Source: Burkholderia pseudomultivorans
GTDB taxonomy: Bacteria; Pseudomonadota; Gammaproteobacteria; Burkholderiales; Burkholderiaceae
Direction: 5' to 3'
Length of the DNA: 50,526 nucleotides
NCBI RefSeq assembly: GCF_902499075.1
Contig: NZ_CABVPP010000056.1
Span: 1-50,526, forward strand
The notes under the pieces are model-generated. The model had not been told where the DNA came from and did not search any database. It saw only the letters and a list, made by a program, of their open reading frames with translations. Made by a program: the position numbers and the translations under genes. Below, piece after piece: positions 24,347-33,331 of the stretch. The stretch's first letter is position 1, and each line of letters begins with the position of its first letter.

Positions 24347-26145
24347 CGGCCCTCCGACGAATTCGCCGCATTTTGCGCGGAGTCCACGCCCGACGACTCG
24401 CCGTCCACGACGCGATAAACGACGAGCGCCTCGTGCGTGTCGCCGGGGCGCGCACCGTGCCAGAACGGCACCCACCGCGCGCCCGGGTCCGGCACCGCAC
24501 CGCGCACGCCCTGCAGGATCAACCATCGACATGCGCGCGCACGCGGTTCATGCAGCGGCACGTAGCGAATCCCGGCGAAGTAGTCGAGCATCGGCGCTTC
24601 CGATTCGCCGAGCCCCGGGCTTGCGATGCAATCGCGCTCGCGCCACTCGCTTGCGAGCCGGACCTTCAGACCGTCGAACACCGAACGATAGCTTTTCGCG
24701 ACGTCGATCCACGGCAGCAACAGCGTATAGACCAGCCCCCACGCGAGCACCGTACCGCTCGCCCATGACAGCACGCCGCGCCACGGTCCCGTATGCCGCA
24801 GCAGCGGCAAACCCGCGACCCAGGCCGCGCTCAGTACGAGCGCCGCACAGATTGCCGCGGGCTGCAGCGGAATCGTCCAGTCGAGCGGCAACCATGCGCC
24901 GAGCCACGCGACGATGTTGCGCGGCAGCGTATCGCCCGTCATCGCAAACCAGACGCACCATACCAGCATCGCGAACGCGCCGAACAGACAACGGCTCGCG
25001 CAATCCCAGGCCGCATGCAAGCGCGCATGCATGCGCTCGACGCTGCACGCGGCGATCAGCGACAGCGGTCCGATAAACGGCAGGATGTACAGTTGCCGCG
25101 ACGTCGCGGCGACATGCAGCACCACGAGCCCGATCGCGGCAAACGCGATCGGCAGCGCGATCGCCGGATTGCGCCAGCCGCGCAAGACGCCGCCGGCAAT
25201 GGCCGCCAGCGCAAGCGGGCCGACCGGAAATCCGACCGTCAGCAGCGCGCGCCAGATAAACAGCGGCTTGTCGTTCTCGGCACCGAGCATCGGCACCGAG
25301 AAACCGAAGAAACGGCCGACGTTGTTGTCCCAGAACCACGTGGCGAACAAGGTTTCCGAGCGCAGATAAAGCGCCGTCGGCCAGATCAGCATGAACGGCG
25401 CGCAGACCGACACGGCCACTACAAGCGCACGCACCCAGCCACGTGTACGGCACGCCGGATACAGCATGAACGCAATACCCGCGGTCGCACCGAATACGAG
25501 CGGCACGAACAATCCTTTCGACATCAATGCAATCCCGACGCCGGCGCCGAGCCGCACGGCCGCCCGGTAATCGGGACTGCCGACGCGCAACAGCGCCGCG
25601 ACGAGTTCGAGCAGGCCGCAAAAACCGATTGCCGTGCCGGCCATCAGCGCGACGTCGGTCATCATGTCGTGTGTGTGCTTGATCACGACGAGCGTACCCG
25701 CACACAACGCGACCGGCCCGATCACGCGTGGATCGAACCAGCGCGCGGCGCCGGTCGCCACGCGCGCCGCGCGCGCGACATAGCCGAACGCAAGCGCGGC
25801 GAACAGCCCGCTCGCGAGCCGTGCGGCGTCGTGCAGCGGCAGGATCCCGCCGAACAGCCGGACAAACGCGACCGCGACCCAGTCGTACAGCGGCGGCTTC
25901 TCGAGAAACGGCAGACCGGCGTTGGTCGGCACGACCCAGTCGCCGGTGTCGAGCATGTGCCGAACAATCCCGAACGTATAGGTTTCGTCCTGCTTCCACG
26001 GGTCGTGACCGACGATCCCCGGTGCCAGATAGGCGATACCCAGTGCCACGAGCACCAGCACGCGCACCACCGGCCGCTCCAGCCAGTCCGTGTTGAACGC
26101 GAGTGGAAGCCGCCCTGCGTTCGCGGCGGGCGTATCGCGCATCAT
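24343..26145 (-). CDS. ArnT/PMT-like membrane glycosyltransferase (GT39/GT83 type)
   Basis: A 600-residue inner-membrane enzyme with about 12 hydrophobic helices and a soluble C-terminal domain. The first periplasmic loop has WKQDETYTFG with the Asp-Glu pair and the GLPFLEKPPLYDW segment typical of ArnT and related polyprenyl-phosphate-sugar-dependent transferases. It would move a sugar from a lipid carrier onto a lipid or glycan at the periplasmic side. Two adjacent ATGs (26145, 26142) are possible, with GGGAGG upstream. It overlaps the deacetylase gene upstream by four bases and a 36-residue gene downstream. The operon lacks ArnA/B/C, so L-Ara4N transfer is not assumed. Confidence 0.88.
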   Translation of the reverse strand: MMRDTPAANAGRLPLAFNTDWLERPVVRVLVLVALGIAYLAPGIVGHDPWKQDETYTFGIVRHMLDTGDWVVPTNAGLPFLEKPPLYDWVAVAFVRLFGGILPLHDAARLASGLFAALAFGYVARAARVATGAARWFDPRVIGPVALCAGTLVVIKHTHDMMTDVALMAGTAIGFCGLLELVAALLRVGSPDYRAAVRLGAGVGIALMSKGLFVPLVFGATAGIAFMLYPACRTRGWVRALVVAVSVCAPFMLIWPTALYLRSETLFATWFWDNNVGRFFGFSVPMLGAENDKPLFIWRALLTVGFPVGPLALAAIAGGVLRGWRNPAIALPIAFAAIGLVVLHVAATSRQLYILPFIGPLSLIAACSVERMHARLHAAWDCASRCLFGAFAMLVWCVWFAMTGDTLPRNIVAWLGAWLPLDWTIPLQPAAICAALVLSAAWVAGLPLLRHTGPWRGVLSWASGTVLAWGLVYTLLLPWIDVAKSYRSVFDGLKVRLASEWRERDCIASPGLGESEAPMLDYFAGIRYVPLHEPRARACRWLILQGVRGAVPDPGARWVPFWHGARPGDTHEALVVYRVVDGESSGVDSAQNAANSSEGR

Positions 26146-26888
26146 CGGAAGAACCTCCCGAGAAAGCGCGCGATGCCGCGGCCGCCCGGCACCGCGATGC
26201 GCGGCAGCAGAAACGGGTCGGCGTGCGCGTGCGCGCGCCCGCGCACGGTCGTCGTTGCGTTATGAAAGCCTGCATCGACCACCAGCCCTCTGATGCTCTC
26301 GTCGAGTGCGCCGTAGGGATAGCAGAACGACACGACCGGATGTCCGGTCGCGTCCTCGAGTTGCGACTTCGAATCGGAAATCTGCCGCCACGCCGTCGAC
26401 GCAGGCACATCGGACAACGCAACGTGATCGACCGTATGCGCGCCAACCTCGTGCCCGTGCGTCAGCCATTCGCGCATCGCGCCGCGATCCATCAACGCCG
26501 CGCTGGCGGTCGCGATTCCGCTATCCCAATCGTTGCTGCCGCCGAGCTTGCCGGACACGAAATAGCAGGTCGCGGTAAAGCCGAGTTCGTCGAGCACGGG
26601 CAACGCATGCTCGAAGACGTTGTGAAAGCCGTCGTCGAACGTGATCGCGAACAGCTTCGCGCTGCGCGCCTGCGACTGCCGACGCTGCAACTCGGCGACC
26701 GACACGCCGCGATAGCCGAGGGCCTTCAGCGCGCGCATCTGGCGTCGAAACGCGCACGGATCGACACTCAATCCGCGCAATACGTCCGGCCTCGGCGGCA
26801 GCGCACGGATCTGGTGGTACATCAGGATCGGCCCCCACGACGACAGCCTGTTCTCCCCCGTCGACCGTTGCATCGGAATATCGATCAT
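26142..26888 (-). CDS. polysaccharide deacetylase (NodB/CE4)
   Basis: A 248-residue CE4 deacetylase. In order: ILMYHQIR (about 22-29), catalytic TFDDGFHN with the Asp pair (about 83-90), HEVGAHTVDH providing the His-x3-His metal ligands (about 137-146) and FCYPYG (about 176-181). No signal peptide is visible, so it probably acts in the cytoplasm on a lipid-linked sugar, as ArnD-like enzymes do, or is exported otherwise. Both ends overlap neighbours by four bases (GT4 gene upstream, ArnT-like gene downstream), so the three proteins are made together. Confidence 0.9.
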   Translation of the reverse strand: MIDIPMQRSTGENRLSSWGPILMYHQIRALPPRPDVLRGLSVDPCAFRRQMRALKALGYRGVSVAELQRRQSQARSAKLFAITFDDGFHNVFEHALPVLDELGFTATCYFVSGKLGGSNDWDSGIATASAALMDRGAMREWLTHGHEVGAHTVDHVALSDVPASTAWRQISDSKSQLEDATGHPVVSFCYPYGALDESIRGLVVDAGFHNATTTVRGRAHAHADPFLLPRIAVPGGRGIARFLGRFFR

Positions 26889-28006
26889 GCGAAAACCGTC
26901 GAACCTCGAACCGACGCTCGATAAACCGAACTCGTTTCGTCGATGAACCGCGCAAAACTGAAGTCGCGTTCGCTCGTCGCCCGCGCCGCACGGCCCATCT
27001 CGGCAACGCGCTCCGGGCGCGCGGCGATCTCGCGCAAAACGGCCGCCACCGCGTCCGGCGATCGCGGCGGGACAATCCATCCGTCGACGCGATCGCTGAC
27101 GTTCTCCGGCAAACCGCCGACATCGGTGACGATCACCGGCCGCCCCATCGACATCGCCTCGCGACACGCAAACGACAGACTTTCGTGATACGACAACACG
27201 AACGACACGTCGCAGGTCGCCAGCACCTCATGCGTACGGTCCGTCGGGCCGACGAACACGAGCTGCCGCCCCACGCCGCTGCGCTCGACGAATTCGCGCT
27301 GCGCGTGCGACGGCCAGTCGCCGGCAAGCATCACGCGAAACTTCGCGCGCAGCGCATCGGGCAGATGCGCGAGCGCACTGACCAGATCGGTCCAGCCCTT
27401 GTGCGGCCCGGTGCCCGCGACGCTGCCCAGCACGATCGCATCGGCGCCCTCTTCGCCGAAATATTCCATTCTCCTGCGTCGGATCTCCGCGCGCTCGATC
27501 GCCTGCGAAGGCGGCCGCACGCCATGCTTGATCACCGTGATATCGCCATAAGGCGATTGCCGTTCGAGCATGACCCGGACATAGTCGCTGACGGCGATCG
27601 TCCGGTCCGTCGCAAACCGCGCGCGCAGGAAATTACCGACACTGCCGGCCGCAAACGTATTGTGTTTCGTGAAGACGACCGCCGGCCGTCTGCGACAGCC
27701 CACCAGCGCCAGCATGACCTGCCGATGGTCGGCCGAGCCATTGACGTGTACGACGTCGAACGCGGATTGCTCGATCAACCGCCGCAGCCGAGCCAGTTCC
27801 GGCAGAAATGTGCGCCATCCCGGCTTGAATTGCATGTCGATCACGTGCACCCCCGGCAGCGTATCGACCATGCTCGACAGGCGGCTGCCGGCCGGCGAGG
27901 CGACCGCCACGCGATACCGGTGGCTCAGGCCGGCCGCCAGATGGTAGATATAGGTGTCGTGTCCGCCACCATTGCCACCGTGAAAGTTGGTATAGAGAAT
28001 TTTCAT
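26885..28006 (-). CDS. glycosyltransferase family 4
   Basis: A 373-residue GT-B fold transferase. The N-terminal domain begins MKILYTNFHGGNGGGHDTYI with the Gly-rich acceptor loop; the C-terminal domain has GSVAGTGPHKGW for the donor pocket and the E-x7-E motif in YHESLSFACREAMSMGRPVI, followed by TDVGGLPE. It would add a sugar from a nucleotide donor to a growing glycan or lipid at the cytoplasmic face. It is the first gene of the four-gene operon running left (GT4, deacetylase, ArnT-like, small peptide). Upstream is a 473-bp AT-rich region shared with the AraC-type gene. Confidence 0.92.
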   Translation of the reverse strand: MKILYTNFHGGNGGGHDTYIYHLAAGLSHRYRVAVASPAGSRLSSMVDTLPGVHVIDMQFKPGWRTFLPELARLRRLIEQSAFDVVHVNGSADHRQVMLALVGCRRRPAVVFTKHNTFAAGSVGNFLRARFATDRTIAVSDYVRVMLERQSPYGDITVIKHGVRPPSQAIERAEIRRRRMEYFGEEGADAIVLGSVAGTGPHKGWTDLVSALAHLPDALRAKFRVMLAGDWPSHAQREFVERSGVGRQLVFVGPTDRTHEVLATCDVSFVLSYHESLSFACREAMSMGRPVIVTDVGGLPENVSDRVDGWIVPPRSPDAVAAVLREIAARPERVAEMGRAARATSERDFSFARFIDETSSVYRASVRGSTVFA

Positions 28007-28479
28007 CGCTTATATTCCCCGGACAGGGCAACGCAAGTGCGCCCGCATTTGCCGGCGGCCCTCTTCTCCCGGACGCCGTGAGCCGGTTTCGTCCCGCGCA
28101 TCGAATGACGCCGCTCGATTCTCAATCGAATCATTCTGACAGTTTCGCGTGCTCGGCACGGACCGCATCTGGCGATGCCATTGTATTGACTTTGTAATAA
28201 TATTTATTTCAGAATATCGACGGAATTTCTCCAAAAAGACGACGACTGGCCTGGCAGGCGAATTGTTTTATTCATTATTGCGGCCCGATTGAATCGTTTC
28301 GCCGTGCGTCAGCTTCATTGTGAATAATCGGCGCCGCCGGTCGTATACCTCGTATACGGCGCGACCGCTTATCGAACGGCTCGCGCTTCCTTACGATGTC
28401 GGCCGTGAATTGCGCCGCTTCCGGCCCGATTGATTCCCATTGGAATGCAATCGAACCCAGACAATCCTGACCGACCATC
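28007..28479. other. AT-rich divergent regulatory region
   Basis: 473 bases with visibly lower GC than the surroundings, between the glycan operon (left) and the double-AraC regulator (right). Only short shadow frames occur. Stretches such as the A/T-rich block at 28180-28235 suit promoters and H-NS binding. It also contains the dyad at 28342-28358. Confidence 0.6.
28342..28358. promoter_or_regulatory. dyad CGTATAC-CTC-GTATACG
   Basis: Perfect 7-bp inverted repeat with a 3-base centre, which can also be read as two TCGTATAC direct repeats 9 bases apart (28341 and 28350). It lies 122 bases before the double-AraC gene. It is a candidate operator for that regulator. Confidence 0.5.
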
Positions 28480-29823
28480 ATGATTAGCGAATCGCGGCCC
28501 CAGACGCACAGTTTTCATAGCGACGATCCCGATGAAGTGTCCGATTTCATCGAGAAAATTTACGCGGATAACCGCTTTCGCGCACAGCATGCGGACAGAA
28601 AGGCCGTGAATATGGGCGGTCAGGAATGGAGAGGAATCGGCATATACGACGTCGATTACGAGATGCCGTTTCATTTCCATTCGTCGGAACCGCGTCCGAA
28701 TTATCTGTTCCTGTCGTGCCGTCGCGGCGGCTCAACCTATACGAGCGGCACAACGGTCGCGCAATGTACGGTCGGCGACGTGATGCCGATTTCGTCGACC
28801 GGCATCTCGAGCTGCGTCACGCAACCCGAGGGTATCGGCCATCTGTCGGTGATTCTCGATGCCGGCGATCTGAACGACTTCGTGTCGCAATGGATCGGCA
28901 AGCCGCTCGCGACGCCGGTCCGGTTCGACATGAAGCCGATCGCAGCGGACGCGACCGTCGAATGGAACGCCGCCGCGGACTGCCTGCGCCGGATGCTGCT
29001 GCTGACACCTGCGCCGGAAGCCGCGATTCGTGCGCTGTACGAGCATATGCTGAAACACATGATGTTGCGGCACGGCAGCAACTACAGCGCGCTGTTCGCG
29101 ATGGACGCTTGTGCGGCCGAACAGACCGCCCGTTCCGCGGTGGCGATGATCGAAACCGAGCCGATGCAATGGAAAACGCTCGGTTCCGTCGCCCATGCGC
29201 TCGGCTGCGCGACCGGCGCGCTGGAGAATGCGATCCGCCGGCTGACCGGTCGGCCCTCGGCGGCACTGTTTTTCGACGCGCGCCTACATGGCGTCCGTCG
29301 GGCGCTCGCCAACGGCGACGGCAGTTTCGTCGGCACGCTGCGCGCATTTGGCTTCGCGCCGTCCAACCGCTTCGTAAGCGCATATCGGCAGCGCTTCGGC
29401 GAGCCGCCGAGCGCAACCTACCGACGCAATCCGAACGCGACCGACATTCACCACGATTTCCGCGGACCTGCCGATACGTTGTCCGAGACCATGGTCGACC
29501 GTTTCATCGACGAATCCCTCGGCAAACCGATCAGCCTCGCCGATCTCGCACGCCTGGCCGGCCTGAGCGAACATGCGACGATCGCCGCATTCAAGGAACG
29601 GTTCGCGCGCACGCCGATGCAGTACGTGATCGAACGACGCCTCGAACTTGCGCGCTGGCGACTGTGCCACACATCCGCAAGCATTCTGTCGATCGCGCTC
29701 GACTGCGGATTCGGCAGCCAGAGCTATCTGACAACGCTGATCAAGCGGCATTACGGCGTCACGCCGCGTCGGCTTCGCCTGTCGGCCGGCGCGGCGGTTC
29801 GCGGCGACAACAGCCGCCGATGA
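28480..29823 (+). CDS. AraC-type regulator with two helix-turn-helix regions
   Basis: A 447-residue regulator, much longer than usual AraC proteins (about 300). Residues 1-210 form a sensor domain. Two AraC-like DNA-binding regions follow. The first (about 215-310) ends FAPSNRFVSAYRQRFGEPPSATY and looks degenerate in its first half. The second (about 335-430) is canonical: ISLADLARLAGLSEHATIAAFK, then CGFGSQSYLTTLIKRHYGVTPRR. The tandem duplication is visible from the repeated 'RF-G-x-P-x2' endings. It is divergent from the glycan operon, which it may control. GC content and codon choice are slightly less biased than in flanking genes. Confidence 0.85.
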   Translation: MISESRPQTHSFHSDDPDEVSDFIEKIYADNRFRAQHADRKAVNMGGQEWRGIGIYDVDYEMPFHFHSSEPRPNYLFLSCRRGGSTYTSGTTVAQCTVGDVMPISSTGISSCVTQPEGIGHLSVILDAGDLNDFVSQWIGKPLATPVRFDMKPIAADATVEWNAAADCLRRMLLLTPAPEAAIRALYEHMLKHMMLRHGSNYSALFAMDACAAEQTARSAVAMIETEPMQWKTLGSVAHALGCATGALENAIRRLTGRPSAALFFDARLHGVRRALANGDGSFVGTLRAFGFAPSNRFVSAYRQRFGEPPSATYRRNPNATDIHHDFRGPADTLSETMVDRFIDESLGKPISLADLARLAGLSEHATIAAFKERFARTPMQYVIERRLELARWRLCHTSASILSIALDCGFGSQSYLTTLIKRHYGVTPRRLRLSAGAAVRGDNSRR

Positions 29824-29839
29824 CCCCGTGCGGCGAGGA

Positions 29840-30311
29840 TCACTGTGCCGCGACGGGGCCGTTCGCATCGCCCTCTCGGCAATCGAGATAGCGTTGCAAC
29901 TCCGTCGACCGCGACTTCGTCGCCTCCTCCAGGCATGCGGCACGCGCAATCGGCTCGGCCGATCAGCGCCGCGTGTCCGGTCGAAATCGTTCCGTTGATG
30001 TCGATCGCCGCGATGTAGCGGTCGATCACCGGATTATGCTGCGCCTTCGACGAGCCGGTCGGCGTCCATACGTGCACCGTGAGCGCACGCTCGTGATCGG
30101 CCGGCGGGCCGTCCCACTCGGTACGATCGAACCGGCTTGCGCGTGTGGCCGCATGCGCGTCGGGCAGCAATGCGGATCGCCGCGATACGTCGAATGCCGG
30201 ATTGCGCTCAAGGCGCCGCGCGCGCGTGAAATGCTCGACCGGCGCATGCGTGCCCGCGAACAGTCCATCGAGATTCTTCGCGCCGCCTGCATCGGTGGAT
30301 GGGCAACACAA
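29840..30311 (-). pseudogene. frameshifted C-terminal remnant of a large protein
   Basis: A minus-strand frame from about 30311 reads protein-like (AKNLDGLFAGTHAPVEHFTR, later NPVIDRYIAAIDINGTISTG) until about 29965, where one extra base moves the sense into another frame. There it continues PIARAACLEEATKSRSTELQ and stops at 29840-29842. There is no good start codon and the N-terminal part is missing. I do not recognise the family firmly; the style recalls C-terminal parts of large Burkholderia hydrolases, such as type VI secretion lipase effectors, but this is a guess. It lies on the same strand as the 698-residue membrane protein. Confidence 0.5.
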
Positions 30312-30577
30312 TTTCGCGGTTGATAAAAGCAGGCGCCCCCGGGAGCTATTGAATCGCGCGCCTTGGCGAAAAATCCTATATCGGGCGTCAGCCGAAAACT
30401 TTCACAAAATCACCGCAATTTTTTGAAAACCGGCAGCGTCGCGCGACGGAACAATCGAGTGCCTTCAGGCGGGTAATCCGGGCTTTTCCAGACAGACCCG
30501 ACACTGCGGCGACATCACCGTGCACCGTCGGTGTCGTCCGGACGACAGTCCCGTTTTTCACGCAGGTCCGACCGCTC
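30312..30577. other. AT-richer spacer
   Basis: 266 bases between the frameshifted remnant and the small gene at 30578. The part at 30340-30430 is clearly AT-richer than the surroundings. I see no supported gene; a rightward promoter for 30578 is likely here. Confidence 0.35.
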
Positions 30578-30970
30578 ATGAACGAAATCATTCGCCGTCT
30601 CCAGACGACCCGGAGCATACCCGCGGATTGCCTGGCGGCCATCGACATCTCGACATCGCCCGGCCGCCACGCCGCTTTCGATGTATTGGCTCGCAATGTC
30701 GCGCTGTCGTTCCTCGACAGCAGGTTCACCCTTCCCGTCGGCTTCGATCTGATGCAGCAACTGGTGAGACTGTCGAATTTCGACTTGTCGACCTATACGT
30801 GGGATATATTCGAAGCTTTTGCGTGCGGCGCCTATCGCACCGACTTCTATCCCGTCGACCTGGATCCTGCAGTCCAGCATACGATTCCACGCCTGAGGAA
30901 GATCCTGGATCTTCGCTGCGGCAGTTTACTCGCCCGCCATATCCGCCTCGCCGATGCCAACGCTCAATGA
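30578..30970 (+). CDS. hypothetical protein, 130 residues
   Basis: A soluble protein without signal peptide or membrane helix. The composition is natural (aromatic and acidic residues spread evenly, e.g. FDLSTYTWDIFEAFACGAYR at about 68-87) while the other frames are Arg/Pro-rich, which supports coding. I do not recognise a family. Its stop overlaps the stop of the convergent 698-residue membrane protein gene by 7 bases. Position between a decayed gene and an orphan membrane protein suggests an accessory island gene. Confidence 0.6.
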   Translation: MNEIIRRLQTTRSIPADCLAAIDISTSPGRHAAFDVLARNVALSFLDSRFTLPVGFDLMQQLVRLSNFDLSTYTWDIFEAFACGAYRTDFYPVDLDPAVQHTIPRLRKILDLRCGSLLARHIRLADANAQ

Positions 30971-33060
30971 GCACCGGCCGCTTTCTCCGCAACCGGGATA
31001 TAACCCGAATAGCCCGCCATGTAGGTTCTCCAGCCAGCATTCGTGTAGCTGACGACCTGGTCCTTCGGGATCGTGATGCGCACACAGGCCAATCCGACAT
31101 CCTCCGCGATCGGGGAACCCGCCGCCGTCGCGGCCGCTGCGTCGGCGGCGCCCGCTGCACCGATGTCGGTCGCACGGCCCCCGTTGTTGCCAGTCGGCAC
31201 TCCGTCGGACACCTTCGTCTTGTCACCGGATTTCGCAGCCTGGCCGACTACCTGCTTAAGCGCTCGATTCCGCTGATCAAGCAACGGCTGATCGCAACCA
31301 TATGCCCGTTTGCGCAACATTGCGTCGGCCGCCGGAAGCGCGAGCACCAGCGTCTGGACAGTCACATTCGCAGCCTCTGCCCGAGGCGCGGATGGATTTG
31401 CGACGGCTGGAGCGGTTGCGGGGACGCCAGGCGATTTATCGTCCCGTACAACCCGTGACTGCATGTGCCCGCCGTCCGCCGCCCCTTCGGTCGTCGCGCC
31501 GACCGAAACGGACGGCTCGGCACGAAGTACTAGTTCGACCACCATCGACGACCCCAGGCGATTGACGATATTTACATCGGTCAACGTAATCGCGCCGTCC
31601 TTGCCGGCCGCACACCGTACGCCGAATGGTGCCAACGTCGCGCATTGCTGACCGGACAACGCCATGCTCGACGCATGCCGGTTGCCGAAACCCAGCATCG
31701 CTACGAGCATGCGGGGAAACAGCAGCGGATTCTGTACGATGATCGGAACCGACACGAACGAAAAAAGTGCTGCAAGCGCACACAATCCGGTGCGCATCTT
31801 CCAGCCACGCGACGCAAACGCACCCCAGTTCATCACGCTCAGCAGCGCCATGGTCAGTAACAGTGTCTGCGCGCTTTCCCTGTTACCGTTCAGGAAAGCC
31901 ACAAGGTCTGCAAAGATCAGCACGCACAGCGACAGGATCGCGAATGCAGCCGCCGTACATAGCTTAGCCGCTACGAGCTTCGGTACGCCGTTGCGATACG
32001 ATGCCGCCGATGTCGGCATCGCGCGCGCCGGGAGCCCGACCTGCGCGATCCTGCGCTTACGATATGACCAGCCCTGCCGAAGCATCCATACAGCAAAGAC
32101 CGCGGCACACACGATCGTGACGGGCAACGACTTGCCCGTCACGATCCGTTTGAAATCGACAAGCGCAATCAACCACGAAACGACTGCGACCACGAGAACG
32201 AACGCACCTATCGCGCGAATGGCATGCAGCGTTGCTCGCATCATGCGTTTCGGTATGCTACGCGGCCCGCTCGCCGGGATACGCAGCAAGCGGTGCACGA
32301 GCCATACCAGCGCCGCGCCGACTGCGCTTGCCGCGGCGGCAGCCCAGGACGGTGTACTGATCCACTCGATGCAGGTTCGCACGCTCGGCGCCAGCTGCGA
32401 AAATGCGTAAGCGATCGGCTGCGCGCGCGCCGTTGCCCCGGCGCTCGTGTCGATCCGCTCGTTGCCGAAATACGCGACGCACTGCAACGCGCCGAGAACC
32501 ACCGCGCCGAATAGCAGCACACTTGATAACACTCGCGTCAGCCGGCTGTCGACAAACGACCCGTCGGCGAGCAACAACCCGATCAATCCGCCATAAGTCG
32601 CGATATAGGCCACGACAGTCAGCCAGGCCAGCACCGGGCTGGCCCATGACACGAACGGATTCGCCAGTACGTCCGTCCAGATCAGCACCGTCAGGACCGT
32701 TGCGATCACGATGAAACGCCCGCGCACCAGGCGATCGCGCATCTGCTGATTCTGCGTGAGCGGCCCCATCTGGCCAAAGGCAACCACGTGCGTATCCTCG
32801 TAGAACCGATCGAGCACGAAGCGGGCAGCAAAGCCCGCCAACAGCGAATACGCGCCAAACACACCAATCAACCCGATTTCGACAATGAAGGTAGCGATCA
32901 GAGTGCCTGTAAGTTCGGTCAGCGTGCAATCCGGAACCTGGTCAAGGCTCAACGAGTACAGCAGCAATGGCACGCCACCGAGCACCAGCACCATCAGCGA
33001 CAGAAGCGTAAAGGGATGCCCATCAGCGATTTCATCAAATCGGTCGCGTATCGTTTTCAT
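30964..33060 (-). CDS. large membrane protein of unknown function, 698 residues
   Basis: About ten hydrophobic helices can be seen (around residues 18-38, 48-80, 113-135, 140-165, 180-200, 235-255, 290-310, 318-335, 375-400, 405-455). A soluble C-terminal part of about 235 residues follows, with a long Ala/Gly/Thr-rich stretch (about 545-650) and an ending with QVVSYTNAGWRTYMAGYSGY. No known family comes to mind. Codon use is less GC-biased than the core genes around it. The neighbours are a decayed gene and a small orphan, so it may belong to an acquired unit; an immunity or transport role would be speculation. Confidence 0.75.
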   Translation of the reverse strand: MKTIRDRFDEIADGHPFTLLSLMVLVLGGVPLLLYSLSLDQVPDCTLTELTGTLIATFIVEIGLIGVFGAYSLLAGFAARFVLDRFYEDTHVVAFGQMGPLTQNQQMRDRLVRGRFIVIATVLTVLIWTDVLANPFVSWASPVLAWLTVVAYIATYGGLIGLLLADGSFVDSRLTRVLSSVLLFGAVVLGALQCVAYFGNERIDTSAGATARAQPIAYAFSQLAPSVRTCIEWISTPSWAAAAASAVGAALVWLVHRLLRIPASGPRSIPKRMMRATLHAIRAIGAFVLVVAVVSWLIALVDFKRIVTGKSLPVTIVCAAVFAVWMLRQGWSYRKRRIAQVGLPARAMPTSAASYRNGVPKLVAAKLCTAAAFAILSLCVLIFADLVAFLNGNRESAQTLLLTMALLSVMNWGAFASRGWKMRTGLCALAALFSFVSVPIIVQNPLLFPRMLVAMLGFGNRHASSMALSGQQCATLAPFGVRCAAGKDGAITLTDVNIVNRLGSSMVVELVLRAEPSVSVGATTEGAADGGHMQSRVVRDDKSPGVPATAPAVANPSAPRAEAANVTVQTLVLALPAADAMLRKRAYGCDQPLLDQRNRALKQVVGQAAKSGDKTKVSDGVPTGNNGGRATDIGAAGAADAAAATAAGSPIAEDVGLACVRITIPKDQVVSYTNAGWRTYMAGYSGYIPVAEKAAGAH

Positions 33061-33331
33061 GATTGTCTGTTTGTCGTCTGAGACCGCCCTTCCCCTCTCT
33101 CAGTCAGGGTGCGACATCCAGGCAGCCGAAGCGGGCATTCTACCCAACGTGGATTGCGACTCACCCTGGCGCAGCGCGCACTGACGCGCGCAACCGCCCT
33201 CCACAGCGCACCCGCTCATCCACCGTTGCGCCGCTGGCAATCGATGAATCAAGTCGCTCAACTCAATCGGTCCTTGCACCGATTCAATACAGCCCATAAA
33301 ATGACCATCGTCAAATGACCATGCTCATATC

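Noticed and set aside
24343-26145. Annotation as ArnT adding L-Ara4N to lipid A.
   Set aside because: No arnA, arnB or arnC is in the operon and the companion transferase is GT4, so a specific ArnT name would overstate the evidence.
28341-28358. Two TCGTATAC direct repeats as the beginning of a CRISPR-like array.
   Set aside because: Only two 8-base copies with no spacer-length gap and no cas genes; an operator is the simpler reading.
30515-30880. Antisense frame opposite the 130-residue hypothetical.
   Set aside because: The sense frame has the more natural composition (aromatics, few Arg), while this one lacks motifs and a ribosome site.
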